Source: UBA11889 sp002313255 (GTDB lineage: Bacteria; Pseudomonadota; Gammaproteobacteria; Pseudomonadales; Azotimanducaceae). Taken from it: a stretch of DNA of 63,273 nucleotides. The translations under genes were made by a program, and so were the position numbers. Under the pieces are notes generated by a model. That model was not told the DNA's origin, did no database searches, and saw only the letters and a program-made list of their open reading frames with translations. Of this stretch, positions 46,143-54,868 are shown piece after piece (within the stretch, counting starts at the first letter, position 1; the number at the start of each line of letters is the position of its first letter). The stretch covers positions 1-63,273 of the forward strand of contig CAJWQX010000009.1 in the NCBI GenBank assembly GCA_913045265.1, written 5' to 3'.

Positions 46143-47513
46143 TTAATCGGTAGGCCAGATCGTATAGAGAAATACAATTAGAACCCCTAGCGGGGCTATT
46201 ACTCTCGACGAGGCCGTCCATATCGCCACGGCGGATTTCGACGAAATACCCAACTGCGACATGACGGTGGCTTTGGGTAGAACGTAGCCGGCAAAAAGTG
46301 CAATAAACAAACCGCCGAGCGGTAACATGATGTTCGCAGTGAGGTAGTCGATCGAATCGAACACCGTTTTTTCTCCGACCACGTAGACGTCTGACCAGAC
46401 ATTAAACGAAAAGACCGATGCCAAGCCCAATAACCAACACGCAGCTCCAAGGCTTACCGCAACCCGGGACCGTTCCACGTTGTATTCCTCGACAAGAAAC
46501 GCGATGGCCGGTTCAGTCAATGAGATGGCCGAGGTAATCGCTGCGAAGCTCACCAAGATAAAGAAAATGCCCCCGAACAGCGCACCGAGCGGCATCTGTC
46601 CGAACGCTAGCGGGACCGTAACAAACATGAGTCCGGGTCCACTCCCCGGTTCCAGTCCGTTGGCAAAGACAATCGAAAAAATAGCGAGGCCCGCTATCAA
46701 AGCCACCACGGTGTCTAGAACTGCGATGGTGATCACGGTTCGAGTAATGGAGACCGAGCTTGGAACGTAAGCCCCGTACGCCATGATCGCACCCATTCCA
46801 ATACTCAAAGTGAAAAAGGCGTGACCGAGGGCCACCAACAAACCGTCCACGGATAACGCCTCCCACCTCAACCCAAACATAAAATCAAAACCTTCCGCAA
46901 ACCCGCCTGACGCAATGCCATAACCCAGCAACACGATCAACAAAATGAATAACAGCGGCATCAGCCAACGAATCGCACGCTCGAGGCCACTTACGACCCC
47001 TCGGGCAACAATGAAGACCGTGAGACCCATGAAGACCGTGTGGAATACGGCCATGAGAATGGGATTGCTATGTAATGCTGCTAACGCTTGCGTAGCCGTG
47101 GCCCCATCCACACCAGTGAAACTGCCGCTGGCGAGTTGCCCGATGTAGTAAAGACCCCATCCAGCAATTACAGAATAGAACGACAGGATGAGGAAACCGG
47201 CCGCGACCCCGGCCCAACCGATCAGCGACCAGGCTTTCGAACCATCGCTCTGTTGCACCAACGCTCGCATGGAGTTGATAGGACTTTGGCGACCCTGCCG
47301 ACCCATGAGCACCTCAGCCATCATGACCGGAACACCCACAAGAGCAACGCAGAAAAGGTAGGCGACCACAAAGACGCCGCCACCATTTTCACCGGCGATG
47401 TACGGAAACTTCCAGATATTGCCCAGCCCGACTGCGGATCCTGCGGCCGCCAGCACAAACAACCAACGGCTGGACCACATGCCATGTTTGGATTCGTCTG
47501 GCGTCACATGCAC
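46143..47513 (-). CDS. Sodium-dependent transporter, NSS/SNF family
   Basis: Sodium symporter of 456 aa with about 11-12 membrane helices, related to bacterial LeuT-type proteins. The family start SRWLFVLAAAGSAVGLGN and IWKFPYIAGENGGG, which form the sodium/substrate site in helix 1, are intact. The family moves amino acids or related amines, so the substrate is undetermined. It stands 15 bp upstream of ratA and splits the common ratA/smpB pair. Confidence 0.93.
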   Translation of the reverse strand: MHVTPDESKHGMWSSRWLFVLAAAGSAVGLGNIWKFPYIAGENGGGVFVVAYLFCVALVGVPVMMAEVLMGRQGRQSPINSMRALVQQSDGSKAWSLIGWAGVAAGFLILSFYSVIAGWGLYYIGQLASGSFTGVDGATATQALAALHSNPILMAVFHTVFMGLTVFIVARGVVSGLERAIRWLMPLLFILLIVLLGYGIASGGFAEGFDFMFGLRWEALSVDGLLVALGHAFFTLSIGMGAIMAYGAYVPSSVSITRTVITIAVLDTVVALIAGLAIFSIVFANGLEPGSGPGLMFVTVPLAFGQMPLGALFGGIFFILVSFAAITSAISLTEPAIAFLVEEYNVERSRVAVSLGAACWLLGLASVFSFNVWSDVYVVGEKTVFDSIDYLTANIMLPLGGLFIALFAGYVLPKATVMSQLGISSKSAVAIWTASSRVIAPLGVLIVFLYTIWPTD

Positions 47514-47624
47514 ATCTCTTTGTTAACGGGCAAGGTACATTCTGTCCCGCTCAATGATTCGTTGCCAGTTACCAATCCATTCGGCTATTTCATAGCCGTC
47601 CACGACCTCGCCTATAATCTGGTC

Positions 47625-48098
47625 ATGGCCAAACACGAAAAAGGAGGAGGATCGAGCACCATCGCCCTCAATCGGCGGGCTAAATTTGATTACCACCTAG
47701 AAAAAACTTTTGAAGCCGGCGTGGTGCTCGAGGGCTGGGAGGTAAAGAGTATACGTGCCAATCAGGCGCAGCTTTCCGATAGCTATGTCTTCGTTCGTGA
47801 CGGTGAAGCCTGGTTGCTGGGATCGCAGATCACACCGCTCTCGAGTGCATCAACGCACATAACCACAGATCCGCAGAGGACACGGAAACTGCTCCTAAAC
47901 GCGAAAGAAATCGCTGAAATTTTTCGAGCGACCCAGGCGAAGGGAAGTACCTGTATCGCAACAGCCCTCTACTGGAAAGGACCACGCGTTAAATGCGAGA
48001 TCGCGCTCGGGAAAGGCAAGAAACAGCACGACAAACGATCGACGGAAAAAGAACGCGACTGGCAACGTCAGAAACAACGTCTAATGAAAAATGGTTAA
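47625..48098 (+). CDS. smpB: SsrA-binding protein SmpB
   Basis: Trans-translation factor of 157 aa that delivers tmRNA to stalled ribosomes. It has IALNRRAKFDYHLEKTFEAG and LEGWEVKSIRANQAQLSDSY and a basic C-terminal tail (KERDWQRQKQRLMKNG). The frame is open far upstream through the antisense of the transporter gene, but ATG 47625 gives MAKHEKGGGSSTIALN, the family start. tmRNA is not visible nearby. Confidence 0.96.
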   Translation: MAKHEKGGGSSTIALNRRAKFDYHLEKTFEAGVVLEGWEVKSIRANQAQLSDSYVFVRDGEAWLLGSQITPLSSASTHITTDPQRTRKLLLNAKEIAEIFRATQAKGSTCIATALYWKGPRVKCEIALGKGKKQHDKRSTEKERDWQRQKQRLMKNG

Positions 48099-48103
48099 CT
48101 GCG

Positions 48104-48856
48104 CTAACCGCGGCCCACGAATGGCATTTTGGAAGCAAGAACAGTAATCGACTGCACGCTTGCGTCCAACGGCAAGCTATCCATGTAAACAACGGCCCGC
48201 ACGACGCTATCGACGTCCATCGTCGGTTCCGGTTTCACCGTTCCATCAGCTTGCGTCACGCCTTTACCCATCCGGGCAGTCATGTCCGTGAGGGCATTGC
48301 CAATATCAATCTGACTACAGACGATGTCATGGCTGCGGCCGTCCAATGCCGTCGATTTTGTTAACCCAGTGATCGCATGTTTCGTTGACGTATAGGGGGC
48401 TGAGTTAGGCCGAGGTACATGCGCCGAAATCGAGCCGTTGTTGATAATGCGACCACCCTTGGGGTCTTGGGCCTTCATGATTCGGAAAGCAGCTTGTGTG
48501 CACAAAAAGGTGCCTGTCAAATTAACTCTAACAACTCGCTCCCATTGATCCAGAGTGAGCTCCTCCAACGGAATGGCCGGTGCTCCCGAACCGGCATTGT
48601 TGAACAACAAGTCCAACCGACCGAACGTCGTACGAGTCGTCTCGAAAAGGTGCTCAACCGATTGCGGGTCACCCACGTCCGTTGGCACCGCGATGATCCG
48701 TTCTCCCGCACCAGACTCGTCGGCAACGGCGTCCAGCAGTTCACCTCGCCGGCCCGCCAATACGACCGAATATCCTTCATCAAGCAATGCCAACGCAGTG
48801 TATTTACCAATCCCTGTGCCAGCGCCGGTAATGATCGTCACCTTTCCCATGGTCAT
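48104..48856 (-). CDS. Short-chain dehydrogenase/reductase (SDR)
   Basis: NAD(P)-dependent oxidoreductase of 250 aa, classical SDR. Cofactor motif TGAGTGIG, structural NNAG, and catalytic Ser with the YxxxK pair (NGSISAHV, APYTSTKHAI). ATG 48856 overlaps the stop of the 2-hydroxyacid dehydrogenase (ATGA), so translation is coupled; ATG 48850 is also possible. Substrate unknown. Last gene of a three-gene oxidoreductase operon, convergent with smpB. Confidence 0.9.
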   Translation of the reverse strand: MTMGKVTIITGAGTGIGKYTALALLDEGYSVVLAGRRGELLDAVADESGAGERIIAVPTDVGDPQSVEHLFETTRTTFGRLDLLFNNAGSGAPAIPLEELTLDQWERVVRVNLTGTFLCTQAAFRIMKAQDPKGGRIINNGSISAHVPRPNSAPYTSTKHAITGLTKSTALDGRSHDIVCSQIDIGNALTDMTARMGKGVTQADGTVKPEPTMDVDSVVRAVVYMDSLPLDASVQSITVLASKMPFVGRG

Positions 48857-49902
48857 ACCGCCAACGCCGTGGAGAATTCCGGCACGCCATCCCACCGTCC
48901 CGGATCCACAGACCTCATCACCGCGATTGTTTTGATGACCTCGGGGTTCGCAAGTCCATGGGGCGGATGACCGGTCAACACCCGAACGATGTTTTCAGCT
49001 TGCATGATTGGACATTCCTCAAGAAAGGTCGGAGAAAATCCGGCGATGTGCGGGGTCACCATCATGTTTGGCAAACCAAGGAGCGGATCTTGCGCATCGA
49101 TCGGCTCGATCTCCGTGACATCAAGCGCTGCGGCTTCGATTTGTCCCTCGCTCAACGCATTCGCCAACGCGGCCCCGTTGACGACAGGCCCTCTCGAAGT
49201 ATTCACTAGCAACGCCGTGGATTTCATGCGCCCGAGCGCGTTCGAGTCAATTATGTGCCGTGTCTCCTCCGTCGACGAGCAGTGAATCGTGATGAAATCA
49301 GCCGAACTCAACAACTCACCGAAATCGACCATTCGAACGCCGTATAGATCCGCCGTGGATTGGGGCACATACGGGTCATACGCAGTGATTGAGGCCGGGC
49401 CAAAGCCACGAATGCGGGTCGCAAAAGCCCTACCAATATTGCCGAAACCAATGATGCCGATGGTATGGCCGGCGATTCTTCGAACCGAGCGCTGGTATTC
49501 GCCCGTGAGTCTTCGATTTTCGCTCCACTGACCTGCACGGGTCGTGTTCGTGGCATCAACGAGCCGACGCGTGAGCCCTAGGAGCATCGCCACCGCATGA
49601 TCTGCCACTTCCGTGGTATTCACGCCGGGAACGTTACACGCGAGGACACCAAGCTCGGTCGCTGCCTCAAGATCTATAGAATCCACACCAACCCCCATAC
49701 GACTTACGACCTTGAGTTTTGGGCACGCTTCAAGGACCTCACGCGACGTCAGCGGCAGCGTACCAACTTGTGCTCCATCGGCATCGCCCAACAAATCAAT
49801 CATTTCTTCGGTACTGCGTGTCGAGCCTTCAACGACCTCGAAGCCTGCCGCTTCAAATAAATCGATACGATTGTATGGACTATGGGGTAACGCGATTTTC
49901 AT
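48853..49902 (-). CDS. D-isomer specific 2-hydroxyacid dehydrogenase (SerA-like)
   Basis: NAD-dependent dehydrogenase of 349 aa. Rossmann motif GIIGFGNIGRAFATRI, substrate-binding SRMGVGVDSIDLEA and NTSRGPVVN, and the catalytic His in TPHIAGFSP. It lacks the ACT regulatory domain of SerA, so phosphoglycerate is not certain as substrate. It starts 44 bp after the upstream MDR gene and overlaps the downstream SDR gene by 4 bases. Confidence 0.9.
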   Translation of the reverse strand: MKIALPHSPYNRIDLFEAAGFEVVEGSTRSTEEMIDLLGDADGAQVGTLPLTSREVLEACPKLKVVSRMGVGVDSIDLEAATELGVLACNVPGVNTTEVADHAVAMLLGLTRRLVDATNTTRAGQWSENRRLTGEYQRSVRRIAGHTIGIIGFGNIGRAFATRIRGFGPASITAYDPYVPQSTADLYGVRMVDFGELLSSADFITIHCSSTEETRHIIDSNALGRMKSTALLVNTSRGPVVNGAALANALSEGQIEAAALDVTEIEPIDAQDPLLGLPNMMVTPHIAGFSPTFLEECPIMQAENIVRVLTGHPPHGLANPEVIKTIAVMRSVDPGRWDGVPEFSTALAV

Positions 49903-49946
49903 TGAGGACTCCTGTTACGAATTCGCCTGACTTCTCGACAAGACCG

Positions 49947-51077
49947 CTATCCGTCCAGGTCTTTGTTGGGATTGATCAAGAATTTCTCACCCGTGGCTTG
50001 CATCCCATACCGAGCGACCGCCTCTGGTGATAATGCCTCCTCTAGGGACACAATTTCCGTGTACGAACTAGCAAACGTGGTGGTTATTTCAGACGCCACC
50101 CGCTGCCGTAACGCCTCCGCTTCTTCGGCCCCAACTCGCTGCAAGAAATAGGGTAACAACCATCCCCCCAAACCCCAGGCCATGCCGAAACTTCGATTCA
50201 ATACCGTTGGATTTCGATCAAGGCCTCCGTAGATGTACACCTGTTTGTGCGTCGTCGACCCGTAACGATTGAACTCGCCAGCGTCGCGATTCGCCGCAAC
50301 CTCCATCGCCGTCAGCAATTGACCCGGTAACGGACCACCTCCGGTGGCGTCAAAGCCTAGCGTCGCGCCGGTATCTGCTAATGCGTCGATCAACGTCTCC
50401 ATAAAATCCGGCTCACCGCTGTTGCAAACGTGGGTAGCTCCCAACGACTTCAACAACTCAACGTGCTCTTGTTTTCGAACCACGTTAACCAACGGCACAT
50501 CTTCGTTTACGCAAAGTTTGACGAGCATCTGTCCGAGATTGGAGGCCGCCGCCGTGTGCGCCAACGCGGTATGCCCCTCGAGACGCATCGTACCGACCAT
50601 GCCCAAAACAGTCAGTGGATTGACGAAACATGACGCGCCCTCCACAGCAGTCGTTCCGTCCGGCAACAGCAAGCATTGATCGGCACGGGTCATCCGATAC
50701 TGGGCGTACATGGCACCACCAAGCGTTGCAACCGTTTTGCCCATCAGGAATTGAGCCCGTTCCGAAGAACCCGCGCTCACCACGACGCCCGCTCCTTCGT
50801 TGCCCACGGGTAGCGATTGATCTATTCGCGCAGCTACCTGGCGCATCATGGCTTCCTGAATACTTGCCGTTAAGACGGCACCGGATCCCGCACCCGACAG
50901 TGTCGCGGTTTCCATGTCGGCCATACCGAACAGTAGGCCGAGATCCGACGGGTTGATGGGTGACGCTTCGACTCGGATGACGACATCGTCCTCGCCCGGT
51001 TTCGGCATATCGACTTTGGCGAGCGATAGCTCTAAGTGACCTTCCTTGCGGACGGTCGAACGTAGTTGTAATGGCAT
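49947..51077 (-). CDS. MDR-family zinc-less alcohol dehydrogenase / enoyl reductase-like oxidoreductase
   Basis: Medium-chain reductase of 376 aa with the GroES-like N-terminal fold (VRVEASPINPSDLGLLFG) and a Rossmann domain (HTAAASNLGQMLVKLC). The cysteine cluster of the structural zinc is absent, as in quinone oxidoreductases and enoyl reductases. The start is ATG 51077, preceded by GGAGGGA; an upstream ATG at 51101 lacks a ribosome site. First gene of the MDR / hydroxyacid dehydrogenase / SDR operon, divergent from the acyl-CoA dehydrogenase. Confidence 0.87.
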   Translation of the reverse strand: MPLQLRSTVRKEGHLELSLAKVDMPKPGEDDVVIRVEASPINPSDLGLLFGMADMETATLSGAGSGAVLTASIQEAMMRQVAARIDQSLPVGNEGAGVVVSAGSSERAQFLMGKTVATLGGAMYAQYRMTRADQCLLLPDGTTAVEGASCFVNPLTVLGMVGTMRLEGHTALAHTAAASNLGQMLVKLCVNEDVPLVNVVRKQEHVELLKSLGATHVCNSGEPDFMETLIDALADTGATLGFDATGGGPLPGQLLTAMEVAANRDAGEFNRYGSTTHKQVYIYGGLDRNPTVLNRSFGMAWGLGGWLLPYFLQRVGAEEAEALRQRVASEITTTFASSYTEIVSLEEALSPEAVARYGMQATGEKFLINPNKDLDG

Positions 51078-51179
51078 AGAATGGGTCCCTCCTGTCTCCA
51101 TGATATGCCAATAGAGACGGCTGGCTATCGCCCCTGTTTCCAGGGTTAAAATTAAGGCCCTACCGTTTCCAGCGTTGCG

Positions 51180-52364
51180 ATGGCCAACCTAGACGATTTT
51201 CGACAAGAAACCCGCGATTGGCTAGAAGCAAACTGTCCAGCGGGTGCCCGTGAACCGGGCCCGGTGCCTTGGGGCAGCACCAAAATCGAGCTCGACGATG
51301 CATCCAAAAAGTGGCTCGAGCGAATGGCGAGTCGTGGTTGGACCGTCCCATCATGGCCCAAAGAATACGGCGGAGCGGAGCTTTCGCCAGACCAATACAA
51401 AATTCTTATCGACGAATTGAAACGGATCAATGCACGACCACCCCTCACAGGCCGTGGGGTCAACTACATAGGCCCGACAATACTGGAACTAGGTAGCGAC
51501 GATCAAAGAGAACGCTGGCTCCCGGGCATTGCAAGGGGCGAAGGCGGATGGGCAATGGGCTATTCAGAACCCAGTGCCGGTTCGGATCTTGCAAGTCTTT
51601 CAATGCGCGCTGCGCGGCATGGAGATCGCTATGTGATTAACGGCCGCAAGATTTGGACATCGGACGCCATGCAAGCCGACTATATTTTTGTGTTGGCGCG
51701 AACGGACCCCGACGAACCGAAACACCAGGGGATCAGTTTAATTCTCGTCGACATGCAACAAGACGGGGTGCAGGTACGCCCCATACGGTTAATATCGGGC
51801 GCTTCACCGTTCAACGAAACGCTGTTTGAAGACGCGATCGCCCATGCTAGCGACGTTGTTGGCGGCGTTAATAACGGTTGGACTGTGGGAAAACGTTTAC
51901 TGCAATTTGAACGATCTACCCACGCCGGTATCAACACGTCCGGCTCACAGGGTGGGCGTTCTCAGGCCAGCACAATGCCCGAACAGATTCGGCGTCACGC
52001 GAAAGTTGTCGAGAGTCGTATCGCTGATCCGGGAATACGCGCTCGGCTGATTCGATACCAACAAAACGATCTCGCACAACGACTTACCCAGCAACGTGTG
52101 ATCGAAGAAACGCGTGCCCACGCGCCCGGTTTCGCTTCTTCTGCGGTAAAACTCACCGGGGCACTCCATACCCAAGAAGGGGACGAACTGCTCCTCTACG
52201 CTTCCGGCACCCATGGACTTGATTGGGGAACAACTGGATCATCGATCGAGACGTCGGAAATCGGCAAAGCTTGGCTACGTCAGAAAGCCTTGACCATCGC
52301 CGGTGGGACAAAGGAGATCCAACTGAACATTATCGCCAAACGCGTGCTAGGACTTCCGGACTGA
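51180..52364 (+). CDS. Acyl-CoA dehydrogenase
   Basis: FAD-dependent acyl-CoA dehydrogenase family protein of 394 aa. Typical: FRQETRDWLEANCP start, GWAMGYSEPSAGSDLASL around the flavin, VINGRKIWTSDA, and a C-terminal TIAGGTKEIQLNIIAKRVLG segment that matches the family end. It fits fatty-acid or side-chain degradation; chain specificity cannot be told. It is divergent from the oxidoreductase operon with a 102-bp spacer and converges on the HisA gene. Confidence 0.92.
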   Translation: MANLDDFRQETRDWLEANCPAGAREPGPVPWGSTKIELDDASKKWLERMASRGWTVPSWPKEYGGAELSPDQYKILIDELKRINARPPLTGRGVNYIGPTILELGSDDQRERWLPGIARGEGGWAMGYSEPSAGSDLASLSMRAARHGDRYVINGRKIWTSDAMQADYIFVLARTDPDEPKHQGISLILVDMQQDGVQVRPIRLISGASPFNETLFEDAIAHASDVVGGVNNGWTVGKRLLQFERSTHAGINTSGSQGGRSQASTMPEQIRRHAKVVESRIADPGIRARLIRYQQNDLAQRLTQQRVIEETRAHAPGFASSAVKLTGALHTQEGDELLLYASGTHGLDWGTTGSSIETSEIGKAWLRQKALTIAGGTKEIQLNIIAKRVLGLPD

Positions 52365-52378
52365 GACACAGGTCTGTT

Positions 52379-53137
52379 TCACGCCGCGGACCAATCGCGC
52401 ACAAGATCCCGATACAAAAGCCCCGAGCCGCCGAACAGGTCCAGCGCACTACCAACGGTAAAATCAACGCGACCCTTGCCCACTTTCAAAATAGTGTCCA
52501 GGTCCATGAGGCTCGAAATCCCGCCAGCGTACGTAACCTGACTGGGGGCAATGTCGGTTAATAACGCCAATAATCGCCCATCGATGCCCGCGATTTGGCC
52601 CTCTTTGTCGATGGCGTGGATCAGGAATTCGCTACAGTATTGGGACAACTCACCAAGAGTATGCGCATCGATGGTGACATCGGTGCGCGTCCGCCATCGA
52701 TTCGTCATAGCAACATAGTTACCGCTTTCCTCACGGCAACTAAGGTCAAGAACAAGCCGATCCCGTCCGACCTGATCTGCCATCGACTCCAGGCGATCGC
52801 GATCAAGACGTCCACCAACAAAAATCGTCGATGTCACGATCACCGCAGCAGCGCCAGCCGCTAGCCATGACTCGGCGTTACTGCCCTCAATCCCCCCACC
52901 AACTTGCAGACCGCCGGGAAAATTCTCCAATGCTTCACGGGCAGCGGCTTCATTGCCCGGGCCCAGCATAATCACGTGTCCGCCCACCAACCCATCATCA
53001 CGGTAGCGTCGCGCATATTCCGCCGCGGGCTTGTCAGTATCAAAATTCGTCGTAGGTTCGCCATCGTCCGTGAGCGTGTTCCCCACGATCTGTTTGACGC
53101 GACCACCGTGGAGATCAATGCAGGGGCGAAAGCGCAT
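52379..53137 (-). CDS. hisA: HisA-like isomerase, eukaryotic type
   Basis: A TIM-barrel protein of 252 aa resembling ProFAR isomerase of histidine synthesis, but of the kind seen in fungi and plants. It starts MRFRPCIDLHGGRVKQIVG and has LQVGGGIEG and VTYAGGISSLMDL, rather than the bacterial start with the PAIDL(K)xG motif. The catalytic-type acids (CIDLH, VLDLSC) are present. No other his genes surround it: it lies 8 bp after a sulfatase, probably on its message. A histidine role is inferred by homology; a related ribotide substrate is possible. Confidence 0.82.
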   Translation of the reverse strand: MRFRPCIDLHGGRVKQIVGNTLTDDGEPTTNFDTDKPAAEYARRYRDDGLVGGHVIMLGPGNEAAAREALENFPGGLQVGGGIEGSNAESWLAAGAAAVIVTSTIFVGGRLDRDRLESMADQVGRDRLVLDLSCREESGNYVAMTNRWRTRTDVTIDAHTLGELSQYCSEFLIHAIDKEGQIAGIDGRLLALLTDIAPSQVTYAGGISSLMDLDTILKVGKGRVDFTVGSALDLFGGSGLLYRDLVRDWSAA

Positions 53138-53145
53138 CCTGCTGT

Positions 53146-54708
53146 TTAGGCGTATCGGGCATCTACGGGCGCGCCTCTTGCCGCATCATCAGCGGCGATT
53201 AGTGCGTCCGTAAGTCGTTCAATCGCCACCGCGCGTGCGCCAGTGTCGATCTCCACAAGATTCTCGCATTCGTCAGGATCTGCGACTAAATCGATCAGCT
53301 GCTCTTCACGTTTTGAATTTCGCGTATAGCGATATGTATCGGTGATCACGGTTCTTGTTTTAGCCGGAATCGGCGTCAACGATGCGATCAGCGGCGCGAT
53401 GTCATCTTCAATGAGCACGGAATCTCGGACACTTGCTTCTGGATCTTGAATCACCGGCCTCAGAGAATACCCCTGAATACCGTCATAGCCTTGGATTGAG
53501 CACAGATCCAGGAGCGTTGGACCAAGGTCAATGCTGGACGCGAGCCTCGTCGTTCGGTTCGCTTTCTGCCCCGGGACCGAAATGACAAGCGGCACTTGCA
53601 ACGTCCCTCGATAATGCATGAAGCCCTTCAGCATGAGACCGTGGTCTCCCATCATGTCGCCGTGGTCACTCGTGAACACAATAATGGTGTTCGCTCGCTG
53701 ATCCGTGGCTTCAAGGTGGTCGAGAATGCGTCCGACCGCGTCGTCGACCATTTCAATCATCCCGTAAGTTGCTGCAGTCGCTTCTTGTACAAGTGCGTTA
53801 CTACCGCTTCCGCATGGTGAAACCCAATTCCGTTGATCGCGTGGATGGATTTTTCGAAACTGACGAAGGTGCTCGAAACAATCGGCACCCGTATCCATTG
53901 ACGTGGCCGGAAGTTCCATGTCCGACGGCACATGACGATCAAACCAATCCCCCGGTGGCGTCATGGGGTGATGCGGATCCGGAAATGAACACCAAGCTAG
54001 CCAAGGGGAATTCTCCGCTCGAGCTTGGTCGATAAACGCAACGGTTCGTTCAGCGACGAAGGATGTAGAGTGCAACTCCGCCGCATAAGGCGGCCTATAA
54101 ATCTGCCACCACTCTGACGAACGTTTCGAGCCCGGCGCATCCGGCCGATAATCCGACGTTAAGTCTTCCCGTCGGGCGCCTTTATCTAGGGCCCACCGTA
54201 GATGATGGCCGCTAACCCGAGCGCCGTGATCCATTGCCAACTCAATGTGGTCAAAGCCGTAGTAGTCGTCCGGGTCGTCTGGGACCTCCTCAAGAAATCG
54301 TTCGAAGTTCTCGATCTCATCCCAGCCTTCCGGATGCGGGGTTTCTACGGCGGCACGTCCTCGGTAAGGGTTCATGGAGTTACGGCTTGAGCCGTGTTGT
54401 AAATGCGATTTGCCGATCAGTCCTGTCCTGTAATTCTCGCCGCGAAACTGCCGCACAAACGTGTTTGCACCCCAGTCTAGCGATCGGTCGTTAAAGATCA
54501 CTCCATGAGCCGTCGGCATGCGACCTGTCATGATGCTGGAACGATTCGGCATGCACACCGGGTTGGAGACCCAGGCGTTCTCAAACACCGTGCCGGTCGC
54601 CGCAATACGATCGAGATTCGGCGTGCGAATCACGCGATTTCCCATAAACCCCGTATGGTCAGCACGCTGTTGGTCCGTGATAACGAATAGTATGTTGGGT
54701 TGTGTCAT
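53146..54708 (-). CDS. Sulfatase, formylglycine-dependent (Cys type)
   Basis: Alkaline-phosphatase-superfamily sulfatase of 520 aa. The metal site begins FVITDQQRADHTG, and the catalytic CxPxR motif is CMPNR at residues 52-56 (the Cys becomes formylglycine), followed by SSIMTGR. The second metal site is near FTSDHGDMMGDHG. The frame is open over 100 codons upstream, but ATG 54708 gives the family start MTQPNILFVITDQQ. No signal peptide follows that start, so it appears cytoplasmic. It is divergent from the di-iron operon. Confidence 0.92.
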   Translation of the reverse strand: MTQPNILFVITDQQRADHTGFMGNRVIRTPNLDRIAATGTVFENAWVSNPVCMPNRSSIMTGRMPTAHGVIFNDRSLDWGANTFVRQFRGENYRTGLIGKSHLQHGSSRNSMNPYRGRAAVETPHPEGWDEIENFERFLEEVPDDPDDYYGFDHIELAMDHGARVSGHHLRWALDKGARREDLTSDYRPDAPGSKRSSEWWQIYRPPYAAELHSTSFVAERTVAFIDQARAENSPWLAWCSFPDPHHPMTPPGDWFDRHVPSDMELPATSMDTGADCFEHLRQFRKIHPRDQRNWVSPCGSGSNALVQEATAATYGMIEMVDDAVGRILDHLEATDQRANTIIVFTSDHGDMMGDHGLMLKGFMHYRGTLQVPLVISVPGQKANRTTRLASSIDLGPTLLDLCSIQGYDGIQGYSLRPVIQDPEASVRDSVLIEDDIAPLIASLTPIPAKTRTVITDTYRYTRNSKREEQLIDLVADPDECENLVEIDTGARAVAIERLTDALIAADDAARGAPVDARYA

Positions 54709-54868
54709 CGTTCCGCGCCGTTGTTCGAATACGACCATAGCATGGCGGCCACCGGCTCGACCCTTCGCTCTACGTTGAATATTCGTGCTGCTCGCGAAAA
54801 ACCAAATAGATTGAACAAGGTGCTTGATTTTGCCATCCTCGGTCATCACCCGGCCCGTGGAGAGTCCG

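Noticed and set aside
47088..47624. 179-codon extension of smpB
   Set aside because: Antisense to the transporter gene; the SmpB family begins at ATG 47625.
48099..48103. tmRNA next to smpB
   Set aside because: smpB is followed at once by the convergent SDR gene; no tmRNA-like sequence around it.
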